64,000 nt of DNA from Acidimicrobiaceae bacterium (GCA_003162475.1 PMOI01000017.1:62001-126000), one strand, 5' to 3'. Positions 37,854 through 47,356 are shown, numbered from the stretch's first letter. Made by a program: numbers and translations. The notes: a model not told the origin generated them from the sequence alone.

Positions 37854-39065
37854 ATGAACGATCCCAGCCCAGTGAGATTGGTTCGAGTCGAGATTGATGG
37901 TGATCGAGGTGCTGTCAAACTCAACTCATTCCCGGGTGACAGAATCTGGGTGGAAGTGGCGAAGGGCGGTCAAGTTGTTGGGATGGTCGAGAGGTCCGCG
38001 GACGACGTCGGCCTAGCTGCCTCAGTTCTTGAAGAGTTGGCCGAAGAGTACGCAAACTTCGAACCGTCATCGTACGCGTCGTTTCCAGACAATCTTCTAC
38101 CGAAGGCCTCGATAGTCGTTCCCACCATCTACCGGCGCACCGACCACCTGAATCGGACGGTTGAGTCGCTGCTCGCACTCGATTATCCGGACTTTGAGAT
38201 CGTCGTTGTGGACAATCGTCCGGGCGTCAACCATGATCCAATACCGGAGTTCACGGGTGACGGTCGCGTCCGCGTGGTGTTGGAAACCTCGATCGGAGGT
38301 TCAGCCGCTCGCAATCGAGGAATCGCCGTCACGACCGGGGAGTTCATCGCGTTCACAGACGACGACGTCATCGTTGACCGGAACTGGCTACGTGCGCTTG
38401 GTGTGAGATTCGCACTTGATGAGGACGTGGACGCAATAGGTGGAATGGTTCGCCCAACGGATCTCGAAACGAGACCTCAGTTGTGGTTTGAGGAGTTCTA
38501 CGGCGGCTTCACGAAGTCATTTCTGGCGAGAAAGTGGAGCACCAAGATCGTCGCTGACTCGGACCCATTATTCCCCTACTCTGCCGGACACTTCGGAGCG
38601 GGATGCAACATGGCGGTTCGTCGCTCGGCCTTTCAGCGATACGGCGGCTTTGATGTTCGTGTCGGTATTGGTACGAAGGCGAAAAGTGCCGAAGACTTGA
38701 AGGTATTCATCAACATTTTGCTCGGCGGAGGAACGGTTGCGTACGAACCGACGGCGCTTGTTCGCCATTCGCACCGCAGGTCTAGTCACGAATTCATGAT
38801 CCAGGTCTTCGGCTACGGAACAGGGTTGACGGCTATGTACACGTCGCTCGTTCTCGATGACCCCCGCAGACTCGTGACCATCCTTCGAAAAGTTCCCTTG
38901 GGTCTCAAAATGCTGCTGCGCCCCGAGGAACGACTGTCGCCCAGCAAATTAACGAGTTTTCCTCGTAGAACCAAGGTCTACCAACTTCTAGGAATGGCCT
39001 ATGGCCCCTTCGCGTACCTGCGAAGCGTCGTCTCCATGCGTAAGTCAAGGTCGCAGCTGCCGTAA
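37854..39065 (+). CDS. GT2-family glycosyltransferase with N-terminal extension (paralogue B)
   Basis: 403 residues from ATG 37854, with AAAGG about 10 nt upstream. Same architecture as the 20158-21417 product. It has a beta-rich N-terminal module ('VRVEIDGDRG', 'RIWVEVAKGGQVVGMVE') and then 'ASIVVPTIYRRTDHL', 'IVVVDNRPG', 'SAARNRGIAVTTGEFIAFTD' running into DDDVIVD, and 'GHFGAGCNMAVRRSAF'. The long stretches of identity mean a duplication within the locus. Probably adds a different but related sugar. Followed by the PIG-L gene on the same strand. Confidence 0.86.
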   Translation: MNDPSPVRLVRVEIDGDRGAVKLNSFPGDRIWVEVAKGGQVVGMVERSADDVGLAASVLEELAEEYANFEPSSYASFPDNLLPKASIVVPTIYRRTDHLNRTVESLLALDYPDFEIVVVDNRPGVNHDPIPEFTGDGRVRVVLETSIGGSAARNRGIAVTTGEFIAFTDDDVIVDRNWLRALGVRFALDEDVDAIGGMVRPTDLETRPQLWFEEFYGGFTKSFLARKWSTKIVADSDPLFPYSAGHFGAGCNMAVRRSAFQRYGGFDVRVGIGTKAKSAEDLKVFINILLGGGTVAYEPTALVRHSHRRSSHEFMIQVFGYGTGLTAMYTSLVLDDPRRLVTILRKVPLGLKMLLRPEERLSPSKLTSFPRRTKVYQLLGMAYGPFAYLRSVVSMRKSRSQLP

Positions 39066-39165
39066 GGTCGGCTGAAATCGAATCGCCCGAGACCTGGTAT
39101 CAACTGCAGAAAGCGCGTTGGAGAATGGATAGATATTGGCAGGCCGAGGGAGACGGAGCGGGTCG

Positions 39166-39882
39166 ATGACAAAATTTTCACCACTGCAGCCAATAGTCGT
39201 GATTTCGACCCATCTCGACGACGCCGTACTTTCGTGTGCACAGTTCATCCACGCGCACTCTGACGTGACAGTGATAACCGTATTGGCTGGTGCTCCGGAT
39301 GCGTTCCATGAGGGGTACAACAGCCGGACCACCGGTGAGCCATTCGCTCCCAACGCAATCAAGAAACGGCGAGATGAGGACGCGGAGGCCATGTCGATGC
39401 TCTCGGCTCACTACGTGTGGTTGGAATTTCATGACAACGACTACTTACAAGTGCTTACCCGGTCCGACGACAAACAAGAGATTCGAGACGCACTGAGCCA
39501 AGTTCTCGAAGAGAGACGCCCCAAATCAGTTCTGTCACCGCTGGGACTGTTTCACCCCGATCATCTTGCCGTGAGCGACGCCTGTCTCGAGCTCGCCAAA
39601 AAGTCAGCGTACGAGTGGTATCTCTATTTGGATATGCCGTACGGCTTGGCGATGCCAAAAGCGGTGCCCGAGCGACTCGCAACGGTCGAGAAGACTGTCA
39701 ACCTGGCGACTCCTGAGTTATTCTCCGGCGACCCCGACATCAAGCGCAACGTCATGAAGCTGTACGCGACACAGTTCGCCCCAACGAAAAGCAACCACCG
39801 GAGGGGATTTAGAGCGACGATGAAAGCGCCCGAACAGTTCTGGAAGATCACTGGTCCAGCTTCTGGCTCTAATCGTTCATAA
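39166..39882 (+). CDS. PIG-L/LmbE-family deacetylase
   Basis: 238 residues from ATG 39166. The family metal motif appears as 'VVISTHLDDAVLSCAQFI' (usually HPDDxxL; here H-L-D-D), with 'SPLGLFHPDHLAVSDA' providing the second HPDH site. Such zinc enzymes remove N-acetyl groups from GlcNAc-type sugars in glycolipids, mycothiol or polysaccharide. In this cluster it would deacetylate an amino sugar of the surface glycan (inference). 100 nt after the GT2 gene. Confidence 0.85.
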   Translation: MTKFSPLQPIVVISTHLDDAVLSCAQFIHAHSDVTVITVLAGAPDAFHEGYNSRTTGEPFAPNAIKKRRDEDAEAMSMLSAHYVWLEFHDNDYLQVLTRSDDKQEIRDALSQVLEERRPKSVLSPLGLFHPDHLAVSDACLELAKKSAYEWYLYLDMPYGLAMPKAVPERLATVEKTVNLATPELFSGDPDIKRNVMKLYATQFAPTKSNHRRGFRATMKAPEQFWKITGPASGSNRS

Positions 39883-40038
39883 TCCGAGTGAAGCAGTTGT
39901 CGTCCGTGCCGGACTGCGCTTTGTGCGCATTGAAACCTAGAGTTGCACGGAACCGTTGCGGTGTCAGAACCGGCACTTCGGTTTCGGTGAAGTTCACTAG
40001 AGATGGTAAACAGTTTCTATATTTGGTTCTCTTGAAAT

Positions 40039-41367
40039 GTGCGAAATATGACGTGGCGATCGATCGTGGTTGATTTGAGGGCCCGCTTACGTCCTGGACG
40101 TCTCGTACAGAACGCGATCGCCTTGATGATTTCGGCTGGAGGCACCGCGGTCATCGGAGTGGTCTTTTGGGGAGTAGCCGCACACTTGGCTTCGACCGCA
40201 ACAGTCGGCCGCACCACGGCTGAGATCGCGGCGATGTTGCTTCTGGCAAACCTCGCGCAGCTGAGTTATGGATCAATCTTTGAACGATTCCTTCCCGTAG
40301 CCGGAAAGTTAACGCGCGATTTCGTCATGCGGGCTTACGTCACGTGCGTCGGCTTTGGATTCATTTTGGCAGTCTCGTACCTGGTGTTGGGATTCGGTCA
40401 TCGTTTCTTGCCAACGTCTTTGGGCTGGAGGACCCTCTTTGTCGCGGCCGTCGTACTCTGGACAATCTTCGCCTTGCAGGACTCCGTACTGATTGGCCTG
40501 AGAGCTTCTCGGTGGGTCGCGGTAGAGAACATTGCCTATGCGCTGGCGAAGCTTGGCCTGTTACCCGCGTGCATCTTCATCACTTCGAGCCAAGGAATCT
40601 TTGTGGCGTGGACCGTGCCGGTCGTGGTGACGGTCATAGCGGTGAGCTGGTACCTGTTTCGTAAACGTATCCCGGAACACATGTCATTGACTGGAATAAC
40701 TGAGACTCTTCCTTCGACGCGCGATCTGGTCTTGCTCGCTGGCGCGCAGTACACCGCATTACTCTCGGCCGTTTTCATGCCATCGCTCCTCTCGCTCATC
40801 GTGATTCAACGGCTGGGAGCGGTCGCCAATGCTCATTTCTTTCTCCCGACCATGATCTCGAGTGGCGTCGGCCTCTTCTGTTGGAGCATCGTCCGGTCTT
40901 TTCTCGTTGAGGCCTCGCATGAGCCAGGGGAACTCCGCGGTCACGCAAACTCCGCCATTCGCGCGCTCGTCGTGGTGCTCGTGCCGAGCGTGGTGCTTGG
41001 CTACATCTTTGCTCCCGAGTACCTTCGGATATTTGGGGCTTCGTACTCGACCCATGGAACGACACTCATGAGGATGTTGCTGTTGTCGCTTCTGGGTAGC
41101 GCCGTGATGGTTTTCTACAGCACTTTTGCGTGGCTGGATAAACGTGTGTGGTGGATGACGGCGCGCAATCTCGCCAGTAGTCTGATCCAGCTCGGAGTGG
41201 TTCTTGTTCTTATCGGACATCTCGGCATCGAGGCAATTGGTATCGCAGCATTAGTAAACGCGGCCATTACGTTGATTGTCTTTGTCCCAATATCGGTCCG
41301 TCGATATCGAATGACGGGCGTGGGCACAACTCCAGGTGCCGACGAGCCATCATCGGTCGTCGAATGA
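40039..41367 (+). CDS. Wzx-type polysaccharide flippase (paralogue 2)
   Basis: 442 residues from GTG 40039; ATG 40048 is the alternative. About 12 membrane helices. It shares extended blocks with the flippase encoded at 26085-27350, for example 'GVVFWG.AAHLASTATVGR', 'GSIFERFLPVAGKLTRDFV', 'WTIFALQDSVLIGLRASRWV' and 'LMRMLLLSLLGSAVMVFY'. Having two flippases fits two export routes or two different repeat units. It is convergent with the LicD-like gene, 51 nt apart. Confidence 0.86.
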   Translation: MRNMTWRSIVVDLRARLRPGRLVQNAIALMISAGGTAVIGVVFWGVAAHLASTATVGRTTAEIAAMLLLANLAQLSYGSIFERFLPVAGKLTRDFVMRAYVTCVGFGFILAVSYLVLGFGHRFLPTSLGWRTLFVAAVVLWTIFALQDSVLIGLRASRWVAVENIAYALAKLGLLPACIFITSSQGIFVAWTVPVVVTVIAVSWYLFRKRIPEHMSLTGITETLPSTRDLVLLAGAQYTALLSAVFMPSLLSLIVIQRLGAVANAHFFLPTMISSGVGLFCWSIVRSFLVEASHEPGELRGHANSAIRALVVVLVPSVVLGYIFAPEYLRIFGASYSTHGTTLMRMLLLSLLGSAVMVFYSTFAWLDKRVWWMTARNLASSLIQLGVVLVLIGHLGIEAIGIAALVNAAITLIVFVPISVRRYRMTGVGTTPGADEPSSVVE

Positions 41368-41418
41368 AGAAACTTTCGTCGGTCGATCACTTTGGCTATG
41401 TTCGCAGTGACCTCTAAT

Positions 41419-42099
41419 TCAGTCGAGCCACGATGTATCGGTATTGACCCACGGTTGCGTACTCACCATGTTTGGTCCATCACTCAAGTAATTCCAACCA
41501 CTGTGCGGAGTACGCCAATCCCCGTAATTTAACTCGAGTTCGCGTTCGTAGTCTTCGTGACGAAGCCACGAACGACCGAGGAACTCGAAGTGCACAAGCT
41601 TTTGCACTGGCAAGCGCTTTTCGACCTCGACGAGCTGGTCGGGTGGCCAACCGAACATGAAATACTGAAGTTCATCTTCACGGGGGAAGAAGACAGAAAA
41701 ATCGTAGATGGCTCGGCGTCGAAGAAACATAAGTTCGACAAGCACGCCGTCGTTCGTTCGGAACTGCCTGTAAGGACGGAATCCCGCCTTCGAGAGCTTT
41801 GGCACCGCACGCATTAAGCGCGGAACGTCGTCCGGAAGTATGCCAAAGTCGGCGTCGCGATCACGAGGCAGCAGTTTTCCCTCGCGAGCCCATCCGAGAA
41901 GCATGCCCGAAAATACCCAATATCGTCCCTCAAGTTCAGTTTCCTCGAGTACGTCGTGAAATCGGGCGAGGCCTCTCTCGAATTGGTACGCAAAAAATCG
42001 TCTGTTCAATGTTGGGAGAAACCGATCGAAGCCCGGCACGCGCATAAGCAGTTCGTACAACGATGCGATTACCCCTCTTCCTTCTTTGTTTTCGCTCAT
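41419..42099 (-). CDS. LicD/fukutin-like phosphotransferase
   Basis: 226 residues from ATG 42099. The core reads 'YWVFSGMLLGWAREGKLLPR' followed by D-R-D-A-D-F-G-I, that is, aspartates 80, 82 and 84. This matches the LicD/fukutin-related pattern (G-x-LLG-x-R-x-G-x-L-x-P-x-D-x-D-x-D) of nucleotidyltransferase-fold enzymes. LicD moves phosphocholine from CDP-choline to sugars. Since a CDP-phosphoramidate-type operon lies 4 kb away, this protein is a candidate for transfer of a CDP-linked group to the glycan (inference). No ribosome site is obvious. Confidence 0.72.
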   Translation of the reverse strand: MSENKEGRGVIASLYELLMRVPGFDRFLPTLNRRFFAYQFERGLARFHDVLEETELEGRYWVFSGMLLGWAREGKLLPRDRDADFGILPDDVPRLMRAVPKLSKAGFRPYRQFRTNDGVLVELMFLRRRAIYDFSVFFPREDELQYFMFGWPPDQLVEVEKRLPVQKLVHFEFLGRSWLRHEDYERELELNYGDWRTPHSGWNYLSDGPNMVSTQPWVNTDTSWLD

Positions 42100-42860
42100 G
42101 AACGTCGGCCTCGTACTTCAGTAGTCAGATCTGCTTCGTATCCTAGATAGAGCGCGAAGCGAAACTCCAAATGATTATCCGAACGGCCAAGCGTTTCGCC
42201 GAGGGAAACGATTTTCCGGCTGATCCGCCGCGTTGCGAGCGTCGACGTAGCCGAACACTAGACGTCGTGGACTTCGTCGACGGGCTTGTACGAATGCGCG
42301 AAAAGGACAAAAGACGAATGGTCGTTTCATCGAACTTCTTTCGACACAAGTGAAGTGGCTCGAGATTCACGCTGAGCGCCAGCGACCGCAGTAACCGGTC
42401 CAGTCGCCGTCGCACGCACACGTCTTGCTACGGTCCTCGGCAACGTTAAATAACGATGCCGTTCGATCTGTCGACCGCGACACGCGCTCGAACTCGACTC
42501 GTGCCTACCGGTGAACACGAATATGTTGTCCGCCAGGTGTAAAGTCTGGCCGGCACGATCGGGGACGATGAGCCTCTGGCCGTGGCGGGTGAAAATGGAC
42601 AATCCCAAACTTGCTCACGACGGAGCTTCACGATCGCCGCGTACTGTCAGCCTCCACCGGCGTTCTATCCAGGTAATCGGTCTCATGCGTGAAAACGTGA
42701 TTACCGGTGTAAAGACTGCTCCAGCGTCGGACGCAAGGCGGACCGAGGTCTGTTGCGCAGGAGCACTTCGAGATCGCATCGCGGATCCAAGCAAGTACCT
42801 ATTTCAAGGACCTTGGGCGGCGCTGAAGGGTTACTGCCCTTCAATCGATGGCTCACTAAC
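42100..42860. promoter_or_regulatory. 761 nt intergenic region upstream of GH16 gene 3
   Basis: No certain gene. A plus-strand 60-codon frame (42171-42353) has protein-like text ('LDVVDFVDGLVRMREKDKRR') but no ribosome site. Regulatory-looking items are a direct repeat GGTGTAAAG(T/A)CTG at 42536-42548 and 42706-42718, an inverted repeat GGTAATC/GATTACC at 42672-42678 and 42699-42705, and a hairpin TGAAGGG-6 nt-CCCTTCA at 42824-42843 just before the GH16 start. Long for a simple promoter. Confidence 0.4.
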
Positions 42861-43760
42861 ATGAAAACCGACATGATCAATCAATCAGAGGCTGCTCCGG
42901 TTCGTCCGTCGCACAATCGACAAAGCCCCTGGAACGCTCGCATCGTTGTGATCACCGTTATAACGGCAAGTATTGCGATTCTGGTGACGGTTCTCTTCGC
43001 GATAAATTCCGCCGGTAACTCTACGTTTAAGCCCACCCCCCCCTCCGCACACGGTGGGTACCCAGTGGGCATCAAGGCCACTGATGCGCCCTCGGGGGAC
43101 AATCCTCCTAGCTCGAACGCACTCGCTGGCTACAGCCTCACGTACGTGGCCAACTTCGATGGCGCGTCACTTCCTCCAGGCTGGAACATTTTCACGGGTA
43201 TTCCCGCGGGCTCTCCCGGGGGGCAGTTCGCTAGCTCCCACGTGGTGGTCAGCGGAGGATTGCTGCGGCTCAATACGTGGAAGGATCCAAATTTCCAAAA
43301 TCGATGGGTCACGGGCGGACTTTGTCAGTGTGGCCTACGCAAGGTGTACGGGGCATACTTTGTCCGCTCTCGAGTCACTGGAACTGGCCCCAATGAAGTC
43401 GAACTACTCTGGCCCGCGTCAAACATTTGGCCACCGGAGATCGACTTCAATGAGACGGGTGGAACGGTGGACGCTACGTCGTCGACTCTGCACTACGGCC
43501 CAATAAATCTCATCGAGCAGCGATTCGTCACCATTGACATGGAGCAGTGGCACACCTGGGGAGTGATCTGGACGCCCAAAGCAATCACGTACATCGTCGA
43601 CGGTTCGGTCTGGGGAACCATCGCCGCCGCCGACGAAATTTCCGCCAAGCCAATGACCCTCGACTTTGAGCAGCGCCAGTTGTGTGAAATAGGCCAGCAG
43701 TGCCCGACCCGTCCCGTGTCCATGTTGATTGACTGGGTGGCGGAGTACACCGCAAAGTAA
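42861..43760 (+). CDS. GH16-type protein 3, membrane anchored
   Basis: 299 residues from ATG 42861. A cytoplasmic ~25-residue tail precedes a single membrane helix (~28-52, 'IVVITVITASIAILVTVLFAI'), so it is anchored with the enzyme outside. The domain carries 'CQCG', 'YGAYFVRSRVTGTGPNEVEL', 'WPPEIDFNETGG' (~residue 193), 'QWHTWGVIWTP' and ends 'DWVAEY'. Without linker or OmpA part it is the most compact of the four paralogues. Convergent with the epimerase gene. Confidence 0.84.
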   Translation: MKTDMINQSEAAPVRPSHNRQSPWNARIVVITVITASIAILVTVLFAINSAGNSTFKPTPPSAHGGYPVGIKATDAPSGDNPPSSNALAGYSLTYVANFDGASLPPGWNIFTGIPAGSPGGQFASSHVVVSGGLLRLNTWKDPNFQNRWVTGGLCQCGLRKVYGAYFVRSRVTGTGPNEVELLWPASNIWPPEIDFNETGGTVDATSSTLHYGPINLIEQRFVTIDMEQWHTWGVIWTPKAITYIVDGSVWGTIAAADEISAKPMTLDFEQRQLCEIGQQCPTRPVSMLIDWVAEYTAK

Positions 43761-43886
43761 TCATCACCGTGTGATCGAATGTTGACCTTCTCTGCGCACC
43801 GCTGTGCCAAGCAGCGACGTGGATCCGTCAACGAAGAGAGTCCAACGCTTCGTTCATCATCCTCGCGACCTCCTAGCTGGGTGCAC

Positions 43887-44756
43887 CTATTCTGCTGCGA
43901 CGCTGAAAGGACGAAACGAGAGTCCGAGGTGATGGGCGACGTCTCGGCCCGGGACACCGGACGCGGGTCTCACCAGACCCAGCAGGGAGTCCGAACGCAC
44001 GGGCAGCGGAAACCTGAGTCGCTCCGCAACTCGCAAGAGTCCGAGGAGCGGGTGCCACGGTACCGCAATGGTCTTGGCCCCGCCGCCATCACCAGGCGCC
44101 AACGCGAGCATGATCTCCTTGAACGAAGTCGCTGGCTCGTGGGCCAAGCCGATCACCGACGAAGGCACTTCATCCGATTGCACCAGCGTCATCATTGCGG
44201 CAAGAAAATCGTCGACGTGCAGAGTGAATTGGTGTGCGCCGCTGAACACTGGTATCACGGGAAGTCGCGCCAGTTTCGCGAGCGTCGAGGCCATACCTCC
44301 TGACTGCGCGCCGTAGACGAGGCCGGGGCGAACCACCACTTGATTCGACTCCAAGACGGCGCGCTCCACCGAAAGCTTCATGAGCCCGTAGTCCTGCTTG
44401 GTCCCGAAGTACGCCGACATCGAAGAGACGAAGATGACACGTTCAACCCCGGCGTCGAGCGCAGACTCGAGCAGCCGCTTCGAACCCTCGACGTTTCGCT
44501 CCCAGGCTCGACGAGGATCGGTCTCGCGGAGATCCCACGCCGCGTGGACGAGGCACGAGACTCCCTCGAATGCTCGAGCGTCCATTGGCCCACCGAGATC
44601 GAGTTGGCGAACCTCCGCGTTCCCGATGACGTCGGGCGCCACGCGCCGATACTCCACGACGTCGAGGTCCTCTGCCCTCAGGGCAGCGACGAGCGCACTG
44701 CCGAGGTACCCGTTCGAACCAGTGACCCCTACCAGGGGTTCGCGATCCTTAGCCAC
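43887..44756 (-). CDS. NAD-dependent sugar epimerase/dehydratase
   Basis: 289 residues from GTG 44756, with TGAGGAG about 5 nt upstream, overlapping the GMC gene by 8 nt. Extended SDR: 'GVTGSNGYLGSALVAAL' (NAD loop), 'VHAAWDL', 'VSSMSAYFG', catalytic Y-G-L-M-K (YxxxK) and 'VVRPGLVYG'. Likely changes a nucleotide sugar or a lipid-linked product. It is co-transcribed with the GMC oxidoreductase, suggesting sequential redox/epimerisation steps. Confidence 0.82.
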   Translation of the reverse strand: MAKDREPLVGVTGSNGYLGSALVAALRAEDLDVVEYRRVAPDVIGNAEVRQLDLGGPMDARAFEGVSCLVHAAWDLRETDPRRAWERNVEGSKRLLESALDAGVERVIFVSSMSAYFGTKQDYGLMKLSVERAVLESNQVVVRPGLVYGAQSGGMASTLAKLARLPVIPVFSGAHQFTLHVDDFLAAMMTLVQSDEVPSSVIGLAHEPATSFKEIMLALAPGDGGGAKTIAVPWHPLLGLLRVAERLRFPLPVRSDSLLGLVRPASGVPGRDVAHHLGLSFRPFSVAAE

Positions 44757-46350
44757 GTGACTCCTCAATGACGCAACGTGCGATCCGATGCGCGTTCGCC
44801 ATGATGGAAAGGGTGAACGTCGTCGCGGGCACCGTTGGAAACACCGACGCGTCCACCAAGTGAATGTCTCGCCACGGACGCACACGACCTAAGATGTCCG
44901 ACTCGAGATCTTCCTTCGGCTCTCGCGCGTGAGGAAAACTCCCCCCGAAGTGATAGCTCTTCGTCGGGGCTGACAGGGTGACCTGTGGCACAGCCGGCAC
45001 GACGCCGAGGTACGGAGCCGACATCACGAGTCGCTTCACCACCGCTCGAAGCATCGGAACCGTGAGCTCTTCGCCAGCGGCCGAGGGCGTCAACGTCATG
45101 CCCGCCAACGCGCCCTCTGACTCGGGTCGCGTCAGCAAGACGTCAAATCCGGGAGACCACCACGACGGCAGATAGCCAAGGCCGACCGTCAGTCGTTTCA
45201 GTAGGGCCGACGCCACACCTTTGAGTGCCTGGTGTTGCAAGAGACTCGGCAGCGCGTCATCCATTGCCTTGCTGTAGGGATAACCGTGGATCTGGACCAG
45301 ATCGTGACCGGCTTCATCGAAGGGAAGAACAATATTGAACTGATTGAGCGTGAACGATCCGTCCTGGGTTAAGTCTTTCATTCCACGAAGCGACAGCAGA
45401 GGGACGAGGAACTGCTGCGACTCGCTCATGTGAATCCGCCGTGACCACATTCCTAGTGACTGAGCGACGAGTCGTGTGGTTCCTAGCGCGCCGCAGGCGA
45501 CGAACACCTTGTCAGCGTGGAACGTTTCGACACGGCCTGAGTTCAACGAGCGAGCGGCCACGAAGGGTCGGCCCTCTTGCTCGCCCAGTGTCTGCGCGAC
45601 GTAGCCGCCGACGTAGTCGACCCGGCCGCTGCGCACGAGGTCGTCGAAGGTATGTGACGCCGAGTACACCAAAGAGTACGGACACCCCGTCATGCAAAGG
45701 CCACAGGACACGCACTCCGCGCCTCGCATCGCGAGACGCGCCTTGCCGACCAGGACACCGTTACGCCTGACCCTGACCCTGTTTCGCTCGTAGGCGCGCA
45801 GGATCCGATCCGGGCCCTCACCGAGCGGTGGCAGCGCGTCCGCTGGTCCCCACAGCGGGAAGTACTCCGCGAGATCGTCTTCTTCCGCCGAGTAAGGAAT
45901 CGTGTTGAGAATGGCGCGATAGTCCTGCTCGAGCGCGCTACGTGGAAACGGCCAGTCGTCGAACGTGGCCTCGCTGAACACCATTGTCTGAGCGCCCCAC
46001 GTGTTACTGAATCCTCCGTAGGCACCAGAGACAACGTGAGAGTTCAAGTCTCCTTCAACGCTTACGCCTTCGAGCTGACCAAAATCACGAAAGGGGAAGT
46101 CGGAACCGAAGACTCTCTTCTCCGGCAGACGGTGGCGCTTCGAAGCGACTGCGGTTTGACTAACGGTGCGCAGGTCCCCATTCGCCCAATCGCTCGGACC
46201 ACTTTTGGACATGCGAAGCCGAGCGGCGTCATTCTCATCTTCCAATCGTCCACCGACGTCGATGACTTGCACTTCGATATCCGAGGATTTCGACAGCGCA
46301 ATCGCGACTGCCGCCGCCGCAGGACCCGCGCCCACGATCAGAACACGCAC
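44749..46350 (-). CDS. GMC-type FAD oxidoreductase with ferredoxin-like Cys motif
   Basis: 533 residues from GTG 46350. N-terminal FAD-binding 'VLIVGAGPAAAAVAIAL', mid-region 'SGAYGGFSNTWGAQ', C-terminal 'IHLVDASVFPTVPATTFTLSIMANA', the GMC/FAD-end motif with a usual His/Asn replaced by Thr-rich sequence. Around residue 215 sits 'CVSCGLCMTGCPYS', a 4Fe-4S-like motif not found in classic GMC enzymes but seen in some membrane-sugar oxidoreductases. It may oxidise a sugar alcohol on a lipid-linked intermediate. Overlaps the epimerase start; GT2 gene 53 nt upstream. Confidence 0.75.
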   Translation of the reverse strand: MRVLIVGAGPAAAAVAIALSKSSDIEVQVIDVGGRLEDENDAARLRMSKSGPSDWANGDLRTVSQTAVASKRHRLPEKRVFGSDFPFRDFGQLEGVSVEGDLNSHVVSGAYGGFSNTWGAQTMVFSEATFDDWPFPRSALEQDYRAILNTIPYSAEEDDLAEYFPLWGPADALPPLGEGPDRILRAYERNRVRVRRNGVLVGKARLAMRGAECVSCGLCMTGCPYSLVYSASHTFDDLVRSGRVDYVGGYVAQTLGEQEGRPFVAARSLNSGRVETFHADKVFVACGALGTTRLVAQSLGMWSRRIHMSESQQFLVPLLSLRGMKDLTQDGSFTLNQFNIVLPFDEAGHDLVQIHGYPYSKAMDDALPSLLQHQALKGVASALLKRLTVGLGYLPSWWSPGFDVLLTRPESEGALAGMTLTPSAAGEELTVPMLRAVVKRLVMSAPYLGVVPAVPQVTLSAPTKSYHFGGSFPHAREPKEDLESDILGRVRPWRDIHLVDASVFPTVPATTFTLSIMANAHRIARCVIEESRG

Positions 46351-46402
46351 GACCGTTACCTACGCCACGACGACGGTCGTGGCTTTCGTGGTCCCGAGGC
46401 GA

Positions 46403-47356
46403 TCATCGTAAACGCCCGGCTATGGCGCCCGCACCGCCCAAGGCAAGAGCGGAGACGAGTGCCAGGTACCTGACCGGCGCGTACGGATCCCCTCGAAGCA
46501 GCTCTCTCCCCTCCGTCAACAGGGCACGTGAAAGCGACCGGCTCGCGAAGCGCAACTCCGCGCGAAGATTCGAAGCCTCGTTCATATCTCGAAATGCTTG
46601 CACCTTCCCCCGGTTCACGAAGAAGCAGCGACGCCAGAAATAGCCCCAGGTCAGACGGGCCTTAGGGACAAAGTGATGGACGACGGCGTCGGGCTCGTAT
46701 AACAGGGCGGTCGCGCCGTACGCGTGAATCGTCCGGTGACTGAGATCCATGTCGTCGTGGTTGTCCGATTGAAATCCGCCCCACGACATCAGCGCTTCGC
46801 GGCGAATCGACATGTTGGCGCCGATCAAGTGATCGATGGGTCCCAAGTGTTCCGGTAGTCCACGATAGGCACAACCAAAGATCCAGTGACATTCGTACGG
46901 GAACCAACGGGGCCGTGTTGTTTCATACTTCGCGACGGGAGCTCCACCGACCGCGACAACCTTGGGATTTTCGTACGGCTTGATCAGGAAGCGCAACCAC
47001 GACGAGGAGGCCGTCGCGTCGTCATCGAGAAAGGCCAACACGTCACCGGTGGCGATCTCCGCCGCGGACGTGCGAGCGCCGCCCAAGCGCGTCTCGAACT
47101 TATTCTGAATCACCCGAAACTCCCACGGGGCCTCCGCGAGCTTGGGTGCCAACTCAGCGACACATCGCTCGTACAGTTCAACGTTGTGATCGATGCACAA
47201 GATGACTTCATGAGGTTGCAGTTCCTGACGAACAACCGACTGTAGTGACTCATTGAGGAGTTCCCAGCGGTCGAGGGTGTACGCACACACGATGACGCTC
47301 ACGCGTGGCGTCATCGGACTTTTGTCCAAGTCGTCGTCGCGCGCACTATCGCTCAT
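46403..47356 (-). CDS. GT2-family glycosyltransferase
   Basis: 317 residues from ATG 47356, with AAGGA 7 nt upstream. 'VSVIVCAYTLDRWELLNESL', 'TRLGGARTSAAEIATGDVLA', 'FLDDDATASSSW' (DDD), 'LIGANMSIRREALMSWGGF' and 'DMDLSHRTIHAYG', with a conserved 'VHHFVPKARLTWGYFWRRCFF' near the end. First gene of the minus-strand GT2-GMC-epimerase operon. Likely supplies the sugar acted on by the oxidoreductase (inference). Confidence 0.86.
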   Translation of the reverse strand: MSDSARDDDLDKSPMTPRVSVIVCAYTLDRWELLNESLQSVVRQELQPHEVILCIDHNVELYERCVAELAPKLAEAPWEFRVIQNKFETRLGGARTSAAEIATGDVLAFLDDDATASSSWLRFLIKPYENPKVVAVGGAPVAKYETTRPRWFPYECHWIFGCAYRGLPEHLGPIDHLIGANMSIRREALMSWGGFQSDNHDDMDLSHRTIHAYGATALLYEPDAVVHHFVPKARLTWGYFWRRCFFVNRGKVQAFRDMNEASNLRAELRFASRSLSRALLTEGRELLRGDPYAPVRYLALVSALALGGAGAIAGRLR

